Positions 53,142-59,848 of a DNA stretch of 64,000 nt are shown here, in pieces. The stretch's first letter is position 1. Each line of letters begins with the position of its first letter. The DNA comes from Sporosarcina sp. JAI121 (lineage in GTDB: Bacteria > Bacillota > Bacilli > Bacillales_A > Planococcaceae), in the NCBI RefSeq assembly GCF_013408665.1, contig NZ_JACCCL010000003.1, forward strand, positions 124,001 through 188,000, read 5' to 3'. A program made the translations under genes and the position numbers. A model generated the notes under the pieces. It searched no databases and was not told the origin of the DNA. It saw only the letters and a list, made by a program, of their open reading frames with translations.

Positions 53142-53174
53142 CTTCTTCATGTAATTGCACGTTAGTTGAAGAAG
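53142..53174. repeat. Cassette-boundary palindrome P25
   Basis: CTTCTTCA ... TGAAGAAG (8-bp outer stem); the core is altered to TGTAATTGCACGTTAGT. Confidence 0.72.
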
Positions 53175-53190
53175 CATTAAACAAATTTAA

Positions 53191-53235
53191 AGAGCCTAAC
53201 TACAATAAAATGTAGCAAGGCTCTTATATTTTTAT
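53191..53235 (+). terminator. Terminator between P25 and P26
   Basis: AGAGCCTAACTACA pairs with TGTAGCAAGGCTCT (small bulge), followed by TATATTTTT. Confidence 0.8.
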
Positions 53236-53320
53236 ATCAAAATTGAATACCTTTTTTTTTACTGTACAAGTGAGATTATTTTTTATTGGATATTTATGTT
53301 AATATCGCTATGATGAAATG

Positions 53321-53353
53321 TACTTAAACTGACGGTGCAGTTTAGTTAATAAA
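53321..53353. repeat. Cassette-boundary palindrome P26
   Basis: TACTTAAACTGACGGTGCAGTTTAGTTAATAAA; no gene lies between P25 and P26, an empty interval. Confidence 0.68.
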
Positions 53354-53388
53354 ATTCAAAATAAAGTGGCTAAATAGGGGAGAGAAAC

Positions 53389-53622
53389 TTGAAGAATACA
53401 ATACTTTATCTTGTAAATGCTGGTATGTTATTTGGTACTTGGTTGATGGCTTCTATTATTCTTTCCACAGGGGATGAATGGTGGTCCTTATACACTCTAA
53501 ATATGGAGGAATTATCTCCATTCAATGTAGAAATATCTTGGATAAAAGTCTTTATTTTTGGATTCATCTCTTTAGTAATTTCTTTTTTTCTAGTAAAGAT
53601 AACCTCAGAAAAAAATAAATAA
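53389..53622 (+). CDS. Small two-segment membrane protein
   Basis: 77 residues from TTG 53389 with GGGGAGAG upstream. Segments YLVNAGMLFGTWLMASIIL and WIKVFIFGFISLVISFFLVKI surround an outer loop with tryptophans (GDEWWSLYTLNMEE). Family not recognised. Sole gene between P26 and P27. Confidence 0.58.
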   Translation: MKNTILYLVNAGMLFGTWLMASIILSTGDEWWSLYTLNMEELSPFNVEISWIKVFIFGFISLVISFFLVKITSEKNK

Positions 53623-53630
53623 CTTGGCCC

Positions 53631-53660
53631 TTTTTCAACTGGGCAGGTTAGTGATAGAAG
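53631..53660. repeat. Cassette-boundary palindrome P27 (shortened)
   Basis: TTTTTCAACTGGGCAGGTTAGTGATAGAAG; lacks the TAACGG part of the left core. Confidence 0.65.
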
Positions 53661-53685
53661 ACGACTAACTAATGGGGGGATAGTC

Positions 53686-54162
53686 ATGGATACTAAAATA
53701 CTATATTATAAAATATTTGAAAGGAATGTGGAGCCTGTTGACTATGTTAATTGGGCTTTCAAAATGTTAAAGAATGAAATTTCAACTACATCCTTATCTA
53801 TCCTTTCTTCCCTTAGTAAACCTCATAACATTTTTGAGGTAGAAGATTATTTTCATAGGGTTGTGGAAGAATTAAGTATGCAGGAGCCTTCACATGAAGA
53901 GTGTGCAAAGTACTACATCCGTAATTTATTAAGACAAATCATACATGATGAAACTAACGCAATTAACTTTGCTTATGAAATATATGTAGTGGTTCGTGAA
54001 CACTTTATTAACAATAAGTTGGAAATCTGGTATGAAATCAGCGAAATGATTGATGACTTTCGTTATGGCGATAATATAGGAAATATTACAAAGGATTCCT
54101 TAATCACAACCATTGTACAAGAAGCTAAAGTACAATTAAAAAGTAACTTCTTATTGAGCTAA
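53686..54162 (+). CDS. Hypothetical soluble helical protein
   Basis: 158 residues, ATG 53686 with GGGGGAT upstream. Predicted all-helical and acidic (VEDYFHRVVEELSMQEPSHEECAKYYIRNLLRQII), no signal or membrane segment. Similar in style to small immunity proteins of Bacilli but not assignable. The end (LLS stop) falls in P28. Sole gene between P27 and P28. Confidence 0.6.
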   Translation: MDTKILYYKIFERNVEPVDYVNWAFKMLKNEISTTSLSILSSLSKPHNIFEVEDYFHRVVEELSMQEPSHEECAKYYIRNLLRQIIHDETNAINFAYEIYVVVREHFINNKLEIWYEISEMIDDFRYGDNIGNITKDSLITTIVQEAKVQLKSNFLLS

Positions 54163-54216
54163 AGAGTGCTTATCTTCAATAAGATTTTCCATTAACGGGC
54201 GCGATCATTGAATAGG
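54150..54216. repeat. Cassette-boundary element P28 (degenerate)
   Basis: CTTATTGAGCTAAAGAGTGC with TCAATAAG closing the stem (54150-54183), then ATTAACGGGCGCGATCATTGAATAG. Contains the stop codon of the preceding gene. Confidence 0.6.
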
Positions 54217-54604
54217 GAGCCATCTAAATAATTGAGCCTTTTGTAGAATAAGGTTCATTAAGCGAGAGGTTGCATAGGGGGCACTATTTTACGCTTACGA
54301 ATCCGGAAATTAGCTACTATTTTTTCATTAGCACTCCTTAAATCATAATTGAGAAGTAGCTGAGCGTACGTACTGCCGAGGCACGTTCTGTGTGACAAGT
54401 TTACCCGATTAAATTCTTGGTTATTTGATAGTAGTCCTTTTCCTGCATACTTTAATCAAAATAAGGGAACGAATTGAATGACAATGCTTATAGGGAACAC
54501 AGCCCTGTAAAAAAAAGCATAAGTAATCGTGTTATTCCAGTCGTAAATATGATTCGACTGTATGACTAGGTTTACTAAACGATAGTCCCAATAAATATAG
54601 AAAG
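54217..54604. other. Non-coding stretch before the HD hydrolase
   Basis: About 390 bp. No ORF with a ribosome site. AGTCG...CGACT near 54539-54560 is a weak hairpin. Nothing else supported. Confidence 0.4.
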
Positions 54605-54616
54605 GTGATGAATAGG

Positions 54617-55258
54617 ATGGGTGTACATCAATATTTTAAAAGCTTATCAGATTTAGAACAAATTATTCGTTGTCCGGGAAAGTTCAAATATCAGGAGCAT
54701 TCCGTTGCCAGTCATTCATTTAAGGTGGCAAAAATTGCTCAGTTTCTTGGAACAGTCGAAGAGGAATCTGGACAGAAAGTGGATTGGAGAATCCTATATG
54801 AAAAGGCATTGAACCATGATTACGCGGAACTTTTTACAGGAGATATAAAGACGCCTGTAAAATATGCTTCGAAAGAGTTGAAGCAACTATTCAGTGAAGT
54901 AGAGGAAGAAATGACAAGAAAGTTTGTAGAAAAGGAACTTCCATCTGAGTTTCAAGACATTTATTTGGAGCGATTTAAAGAAGGTAAAGATGAGACGTTG
55001 GAGGGGCGCATTTTATCTGTTGCGGATAAAATTGATTTGCTTTATGAAGCATTTGGTGAGATTCAAAAGGATAATCCGGAGCCCTTGTTTTTAGAGATAT
55101 ACGAAGAAGCATTAAGGACAATACTGCTGTTTCAAGATATGAACTGTGTAGAATACTTCCTAGAACATATTCTCACGGATATGCTTAGTGAACGATTCAC
55201 TGAACATGGCGAGTTAACGGGCATTGCAATGCGGATAATTGAAGAACATAAAGGGTAA
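54617..55258 (+). CDS. HD-domain hydrolase, YfbR-like
   Basis: 213 residues from ATG 54617 (AAAGGTG 9 nt upstream; GTG 54605 and ATG 54608 also open). HD_3/YfbR pattern: EHSVASHSFKVAKIA (metal His), ALNHDYAELFTGDIKTPVKY (HD plus the E-x-x-x-G-D-x-x-T-P-x-K motif) and GRILSVADKIDLLYEAFGE. YfbR-type enzymes dephosphorylate deoxynucleoside 5'-monophosphates. A second nucleotide-handling enzyme in the array besides the NUDIX protein. Confidence 0.82.
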   Translation: MGVHQYFKSLSDLEQIIRCPGKFKYQEHSVASHSFKVAKIAQFLGTVEEESGQKVDWRILYEKALNHDYAELFTGDIKTPVKYASKELKQLFSEVEEEMTRKFVEKELPSEFQDIYLERFKEGKDETLEGRILSVADKIDLLYEAFGEIQKDNPEPLFLEIYEEALRTILLFQDMNCVEYFLEHILTDMLSERFTEHGELTGIAMRIIEEHKG

Positions 55259-55289
55259 AAGACATACATAAAAATATCCAGTTCTAATG

Positions 55290-55332
55290 CAAACTAACGT
55301 AAAATGCTTAACTTCCATAATCGGGCCAGATT
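55290..55332. repeat. Cassette-boundary element P29 (degenerate)
   Basis: CAAACTAACGTAAAATGCTTAACTTCCATAATCGGGCCAGATTAAGG; AATCGGGCCA also occurs at P3 and P10. Confidence 0.55.
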
Positions 55333-55347
55333 AAGGAGGAGTAACAT

Positions 55348-55542
55348 ATGAAAAAACACTGTTGTGAAGATATGAATTATCATGCGAATTTTAAATGTGA
55401 TATGCATCGCGATCCGTTTGAATGTCCTGATAAAATAATAATTTATGATGATAAAGACGGTGACTATGGTTTGATAATCCATGATGGTGGTTCATCAAGT
55501 ATAGGTATTGAATATTGTCCATGGTGTAGTACGAAATTATAA
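55348..55542 (+). CDS. DUF6980-like small Cys-rich protein
   Basis: 64 residues, ATG 55348 with AAGGAGGAG upstream. MKKHCCEDMNYHANFKC, FECPDKIIIYDD, YGLIIHDGGSSS and a C-terminal CPWCSTKL: six Cys plus His, a likely zinc-binding protein. Matches a family of small conserved Bacillus proteins without known function. Sole gene between P29 and P30. Confidence 0.75.
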   Translation: MKKHCCEDMNYHANFKCDMHRDPFECPDKIIIYDDKDGDYGLIIHDGGSSSIGIEYCPWCSTKL

Positions 55543-55546
55543 CTTT

Positions 55547-55578
55547 CTATTCAACAACCGGGCCACTTAGTGGAATAA
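55547..55578. repeat. Cassette-boundary palindrome P30
   Basis: CTATTCAACAACCGGGCCACTTAGTGGAATAATG; arms CTATTC/GAATA with a changed core. Confidence 0.65.
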
Positions 55579-55603
55579 TGAAATGAAAAAGTAGGTGATT
55601 CAT

Positions 55604-55763
55604 TTCAAAATTCATCTCATTTACTGCAATGTAAAGCAATGGATTGAATCAAAAAATAAATGAATTCCTTCAATCTTATCCTGAAATTGAAGTGGTTGAT
55701 TTTAGCTATTTTATATCGTTGATAAAGACTATTAGTATGATAAAAACGGGCGCAATTGTTTAA
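55604..55763 (+). pseudogene. Broken small gene, Cse60-like
   Basis: AGGTGATT precedes TTC 55604 where a TTG start would be expected. That frame reads FKIHLIYCNVKQWIESK and then stops; a one-base shift (frame of TTG 55644) continues LNQKINEFLQSYPEIEVVDFSYF and runs into the next element. The pieces resemble small sporulation protein Cse60 (NEFL...PEI.VVDI). Lost start plus frameshift marks it as dead. Sole content between P30 and P31. Confidence 0.5.
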
Positions 55764-55852
55764 TAAGCGTCTCTGTACTAATTAAACTAACGGGTGCGTC
55801 TCTACAACAAGTAGAGACGCATTTTTACTAACACGGCAGGTTAGTTCAATAA
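55745..55852. repeat. Cassette-boundary element P31 (type C motif, terminator, palindrome)
   Basis: CGGGCGCAATTGTTTAATAAGCGTC, then CTAATTAAACTAACGGG, terminator 55793-55826, then ACTAACACGGCAGGTTAGTTCAATAA. Confidence 0.82.
55793..55826 (+). terminator. Terminator inside P31
   Basis: TGCGTCTCTAC (55794 on) pairs perfectly with GTAGAGACGCA around AACAA, then TTTTT. Confidence 0.9.
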
Positions 55853-55913
55853 CATTTAATTAACGGAGGAATAGGTGTATAATTAAGTCAAGTCAAAAAA
55901 AGGTGGGAGAATT

Positions 55914-56690
55914 GTGAACAATAGATTATTACCCATAAATATAACTGGCACAGATGCTTTAAATAGTATTGGTGAAAATATTATTATTGCTGATATAGAT
56001 TATAAAATTATCTGGTTAAATTCATATGCTAGACAATCACTTAATTCAATAGCTCCTTTGTATGGTTTTTCCAATTCAGATGACTTAATTGGCTTGAGCA
56101 TGGATTTCTTTCATAAAGAACCTACACACCAGCGTCAAGTGATGTCTGAATTAAAAAATGGTCATAGAGCTAGGATCAATATTAAAAACAAATTTATTGC
56201 TGATATTGTAATAACACCAATAAAGAGCATAGAGGAGCAAAATCAGGAGATTGAGGGTTACATGGTAATGCTCATGGATGTTACTAGCCAAGCGGATGAA
56301 GCAAGTAGATTGGAGGAAAAAGTCAGGGAATTATCTGCTCCAATACTGAAGATTTGGGATAACACTATAGCTCTTACGCTTGTAGGGGAATTTGATTTTG
56401 TTCGGGGAGAAACAATAATACCAGTTGTATTAGAGGAATGTACCTCAAAAGGTATAGAATTCGTTATGATTAGTCTCAGTCGGATAAATAATTTTGATGA
56501 CAGCGTGAGGCAAACGCTTCAAAAATTACACGATTGTCTAAAGTTAATAGGAGTACATTGCATTATAGTTGGTATTAAGCCTAACTTAGCGGTTAGAATT
56601 GGAGCGTTAAGTAATATAGCTACTTTTAGTGATGCCCATGATGGTTTAAAATATATTATTAAGCTACAAGAAAACCGCTCCTTTACTTAA
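55914..56690 (+). CDS. PAS-STAS regulator (RsbR-like)
   Basis: 258 residues from GTG 55914 with GTGGGAG upstream. N-terminal PAS-like domain (IGENIIIADIDYKIIWLNSYARQSL, GLSMDFFHKEP, GYMVMLMDVT; residues about 18-125), short coiled linker (EASRLEEKVRELSAPI), then a STAS domain (IALTLVGEFDFVRGE, VMISLSRINNFDDSVRQTLQKL, GVHCIIVGIKP). This is the RsbR-type stressosome layout; the phosphorylatable Thr/Ser in the STAS loop is replaced or shifted (NNFDDS). Last gene of the array, between P31 and P32. Confidence 0.75.
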   Translation: MNNRLLPINITGTDALNSIGENIIIADIDYKIIWLNSYARQSLNSIAPLYGFSNSDDLIGLSMDFFHKEPTHQRQVMSELKNGHRARINIKNKFIADIVITPIKSIEEQNQEIEGYMVMLMDVTSQADEASRLEEKVRELSAPILKIWDNTIALTLVGEFDFVRGETIIPVVLEECTSKGIEFVMISLSRINNFDDSVRQTLQKLHDCLKLIGVHCIIVGIKPNLAVRIGALSNIATFSDAHDGLKYIIKLQENRSFT

Positions 56691-56725
56691 AAAGCGTTAA
56701 TCTAGAATGCACTTTTTTTATATCA

Positions 56726-56759
56726 CTTATTCAACTAACGGGTGGGTTAGTTGAATAAG
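56726..56759. repeat. Cassette-boundary palindrome P32 (right edge, perfect)
   Basis: CTTATTCAACTAAC, loop GGGTGG, GTTAGTTGAATAAG: a perfect 14-bp stem. Last member of the array. Confidence 0.93.
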
Positions 56760-56980
56760 GAAGAAGAAAATATTACTTATAAAAACAAAATCGTTGAATT
56801 ATTTTTCAGTGTTTTTTTTTTTGAATAAATTTCATCTTTTCCACCTCTAACTCCCTTCAATTTGACCACTGAATTATCAATCTATTTCTTGCATTATTTA
56901 GTATTTTGTACCATTCAACAAAACGGATTAGAATTTACCTGCTTCGTCTTTTTATTTTGAATTATGAGGTGAAACTTAGA

Positions 56981-57377
56981 AACGATCATAAAGTTACTTC
57001 AACCGGCCACAAACGGCAGCGAACCAATCGTAAACACAGGTCAACCGACCATAAAGAAGAGCGAACGAATCATAAACACAGGTCAACCGACCATAAAGAA
57101 GAGCGAACCGATCGTAAACACAGGTCAACCGACCATAAACGAGAGCAAACCGATCGTAAACACACGTCGACCGACCACAAACCAGAGAGCGAACCGATTG
57201 TAAACACACGTCAACCGACCATAAACGAGAGCGAACCAATCGTAAACATACGTCGACCAACCATAAACGAAAGCGAACCGATCGTAAACGCACGTCAACC
57301 GGCCACAAACGGAAGCGAACCGACCATAAACACACGTCAACCGACCATAAACCAGAAAGCGAACCGACCACATTCCG
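56981..57377. repeat. 21/42-bp tandem repeat array (about 19 units)
   Basis: Two 21-bp unit types alternate: AACCGACCATAAACGAGAGCG and AACCGATCGTAAACACACGTC, with single changes. A few units are 20, 22 or 23 bp, which breaks the reading frame, so the ORF over it is not a real repeat protein. Intergenic, upstream of the exonuclease gene. Confidence 0.9.
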
Positions 57378-57483
57378 CTATTGACAATGTAAACTACAAA
57401 TGCACTGTTCTTCTAACAATCTTTGTTATACTAATCATACCAATGATGTAAACACGGTTATAGAAACAGGAGGAATTATCAAA

Positions 57484-58374
57484 ATGAATCAGGAAGAAAA
57501 ACCGCATATTTTACTGATAGACGGAATGGCACTCTTATTCCGCTCTTTTTTTGCTACATCAGCAATGGGACACTATTTCCCGAATGAAGCGGGAATTCCG
57601 ACGAATGCAGTGCAAGGGTTTGCCCGCCATACGATGACGGCGACTTCGATATTCAAACCTACGCATATGGCAGTTTGCTGGGATATGGGAGCGCAAACGT
57701 TTCGCAATGATTTATTCGACGGATACAAAGCGAACCGGCCTGCACCGGCGCCGGAGCTTGTACCCCAGTTCGACATGGCTAGGAGTGTTTCTGAAACAAT
57801 CGGCTGGAAAAACTATGGCGTACCGGGCATGGAAGCAGATGATCTGATTGGCTCATTCGTACAGGAGTGGGCAGGCAAAGCAGATATTACAATCGTGACC
57901 GGAGATAAAGATATGCTGCAGTTGCTCAGGCCAGGTGTCCGTATTGCATTCACCAAAAAAGGATATGCTGTTTACGACATCTATACAGCTGAACGATTCG
58001 TCGAGGAGTACGGAATTACTCCTATCCAGTTTATCGACAAAAAAGCATTCACGGGCGATACGAGTGACGGTTATCCAGGAGTGAAGGGCATCGGACCGAA
58101 AACCGCACTTAAACTCATTAAAGAATACGGGTCGGTAGAAGGCGTAATTCAATCGCTGCATGAATTGACACCGGCAATACGCAAGAAAATCGAGGTAGAT
58201 ATGGATATGCTCCTATTATCCAAAAAACTTGCAGAAATCCATTGTGAACTGAAAATGAATGATTCCATCGAAAACCTGAAAATACCTGTTTATGATAGCG
58301 TTATAAGGGAATTGATAGATAAAGAAGGTTATTCCATGATTGTCAGACAAGCGGATTCGCTCTTTTTTAATTAA
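57484..58374 (+). CDS. ypcP: 5'-3' exonuclease, YpcP-like
   Basis: 296 residues from ATG 57484 with AGGAGGAATT upstream. FEN/PIN-type nuclease: HILLIDGMALLFRSFFA, FDGYKANRPAPAPEL, MEADDLIG, ITIVTGDKDMLQL (acidic metal ligands) and the H3TH segment FTGDTSDGYPGVKGIGPKTALKLI. Equivalent to the 5' nuclease domain of Pol I without the polymerase; removes RNA primers/flaps. Intact length. Confidence 0.9.
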   Translation: MNQEEKPHILLIDGMALLFRSFFATSAMGHYFPNEAGIPTNAVQGFARHTMTATSIFKPTHMAVCWDMGAQTFRNDLFDGYKANRPAPAPELVPQFDMARSVSETIGWKNYGVPGMEADDLIGSFVQEWAGKADITIVTGDKDMLQLLRPGVRIAFTKKGYAVYDIYTAERFVEEYGITPIQFIDKKAFTGDTSDGYPGVKGIGPKTALKLIKEYGSVEGVIQSLHELTPAIRKKIEVDMDMLLLSKKLAEIHCELKMNDSIENLKIPVYDSVIRELIDKEGYSMIVRQADSLFFN

Positions 58375-58390
58375 ACTTAGGAGGATGCAT

Positions 58391-59209
58391 GTGGAAAAAT
58401 ACTTACAGCATATGAGGACAAAAATTGCGGCGGAGGCCGATCAAATAGTTCAAGCGGTATCGGAAAGTCAAAATAAGAGATATCCTTTTATGAGAAAACT
58501 TGACGATGTATTGGGACGTGAAAGGGAGAGAATGGTTCACATGTTTGCCGACACACTGATTATGGATGAGTCGGATAGGATTGAAACATTGAAAAGTTGG
58601 GGAGAAGAGGCAGGTACGGAGCTTTCCCACTTTGAGATGATCAGCCTGGACATGATGTTGCGTGAAATGCCCAAGTACCGGAATACGCTTGGCGCAGTTA
58701 TTAAACATGAAGCAATAGAACTAGGTCTTGATGCGCGTGAAATGTACGACGTAATCTCTGTGTTGGATCAGTCATTGAACGATGCTATCTATTTTTTTAG
58801 TGTGCCATTTGTTCAAAAAGAAAAAGATAGACTCAATCTTACGCAGAATCTTGTTTCGGAATTATCCGTTCCCCTTGTCTCGATCAATGATCAGACAGCC
58901 ATATTGCCACTTGTCGGTGCTGTGGATCATGACCGGGCTGTAATTCTTCAGGAACGCGTATTGCCCAATGCATCCGAATTGCAATTGAAAAACCTGATTA
59001 TTGATTTATCAGGTTTGCAGACGACGGATACATTTGTGGCGCACCAATTATTCAATTTGTTTGATGCACTTTCGTTACTTGGTATCCAGCCGATTGTGAG
59101 CGGAATATCGCCAGCTATTGCACAAACACTCGTCCAGCTTGGATTGACATTCGGACGCATTAAAAGCTTCGCCACGTTGAAACAGGCTTTGGCGTATATA
59201 GAAGCATGA
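58391..59209 (+). CDS. RsbR-type STAS protein
   Basis: 272 residues from GTG 58391 (AGGAGG 58379-58384, 6-nt spacing; ATG 58385 is too close). N-terminal globin-like helical sensor (about residues 1-150), then STAS domain (LPLVGAVDHDRA, NLIIDLSGLQTTDTFVAHQLFNLFDALSLLGIQPIVSGI). The Thr pair in LQTTDT fits the site phosphorylated by RsbT in stressosome proteins. Starts 16 nt after ypcP; terminator follows. Confidence 0.82.
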   Translation: MEKYLQHMRTKIAAEADQIVQAVSESQNKRYPFMRKLDDVLGRERERMVHMFADTLIMDESDRIETLKSWGEEAGTELSHFEMISLDMMLREMPKYRNTLGAVIKHEAIELGLDAREMYDVISVLDQSLNDAIYFFSVPFVQKEKDRLNLTQNLVSELSVPLVSINDQTAILPLVGAVDHDRAVILQERVLPNASELQLKNLIIDLSGLQTTDTFVAHQLFNLFDALSLLGIQPIVSGISPAIAQTLVQLGLTFGRIKSFATLKQALAYIEA

Positions 59210-59255
59210 AAAAAGCTCTATTCGAATCGGAAAATGATTCGAATGGAGCTTTTTC
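59209..59255. terminator. Bidirectional terminator
   Basis: AAAAAGCTCTATTCGAATC pairs with GATTCGAATGGAGCTTTTT (one mismatch). Shared by the STAS gene (+) and the C39-like peptidase gene (-). Confidence 0.9.
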
Positions 59256-59769
59256 ATTTATCCTCAGGCTCCATTTTCACGAAAGATAAAATAGGCCTGT
59301 TCTTCTTATAGGAGATGGACCGTACACGACTGTCCCGGTTTCTTCCCCCGTTATCATGAATAATGAGAAATAAATCGTCCTCTTTCTCCTCATAACCTAT
59401 GACAGGCACCCAATGATAGTCGAATTCATAATCGCCTCGCCAACGAAAAGTGAACCACTTATCAAACTTTGCAGCAATCGGGCGACCATTGTCGAGTTGT
59501 CTCTTCACTTCATCGATACTGCACGCTGCAACGGTCCATTTACTTCCGAGCAATTTTTGCACATTTCGAATGAAGCGATACTTGAACAGGCCAATCTTCG
59601 TTCCACCCAGAAGGCGATACAATTCATTTGTATCATAAGGGCACCCCTTCGGAAGCAAGTGTTGTATCAGTACGAGTGCCGTTACCGGACCACATGCAGA
59701 TCGACGGATTGATAGGTCAATATCGTCAGCGAATTGGGATTTTCCTTTGACATTCAATATAGTTTTCAT
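59254..59769 (-). CDS. C39-like cysteine peptidase
   Basis: 171 residues, no signal peptide. Active-site Cys in RRSACGPVTALVLI (about residue 26), His in YHWVPVIGY (about 119), and Asp/Asn in IIHDNGG (about 138): the papain-like triad of the C39-like family. Role unknown; related proteins act on peptides or serve in cell-wall turnover. Sits between a shared terminator and the katA terminator. Confidence 0.75.
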   Translation of the reverse strand: MKTILNVKGKSQFADDIDLSIRRSACGPVTALVLIQHLLPKGCPYDTNELYRLLGGTKIGLFKYRFIRNVQKLLGSKWTVAACSIDEVKRQLDNGRPIAAKFDKWFTFRWRGDYEFDYHWVPVIGYEEKEDDLFLIIHDNGGRNRDSRVRSISYKKNRPILSFVKMEPEDK

Positions 59770-59785
59770 TCAAATACCTCCAGAA

Positions 59786-59848
59786 AAAAAGCTCATCCCT
59801 TAGCGTAAGGGATGAACTCATTGAATAGCAAGAGCGTAAGGGAATAGC
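59786..59848 (-). terminator. Terminator of katA with a partial duplication
   Basis: CATCCCTTA-GCG-TAAGGGATG hairpin; on the minus strand it is followed by GAGCTTTTTTT. A near-copy of the surrounding about 30 nt (CTCATTGA...TAGC...GCGTAAGGGA) lies next to it at 59816-59848. Confidence 0.8.

Noticed and set aside
34228..56759. Integrase, transposase or phage module that would drive the array
   Set aside because: I looked for tyrosine recombinase, DDE or serine recombinase motifs in the given proteins and saw none; the system's enzyme, if any, is outside the window.
34228..56759. Boundary palindromes as plain rho-independent terminators
   Set aside because: The palindromes are not followed by T-runs and usually come after a separate, genuine terminator; they sit at the start of the next unit.
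56981..57377. Possible CRISPR array
   Set aside because: Contiguous 21-bp units without spacers and without cas genes.
56906..57451. 181-codon ORF with repeated RKHRSTDHKEER-like peptides over the 21-bp repeats
   Set aside because: Units of 20, 22 and 23 bp shift the frame and the peptide changes midway; no ribosome site. Treated as a non-coding tandem array.
58340..58390. Earlier start for the STAS gene overlapping ypcP
   Set aside because: The AGGAGG at 58379-58384 fits GTG 58391; upstream codons are coding sequence of ypcP in another frame.
59413..59712. Plus-strand ORFs opposite the C39-like peptidase
   Set aside because: Antisense shadows without start signals.
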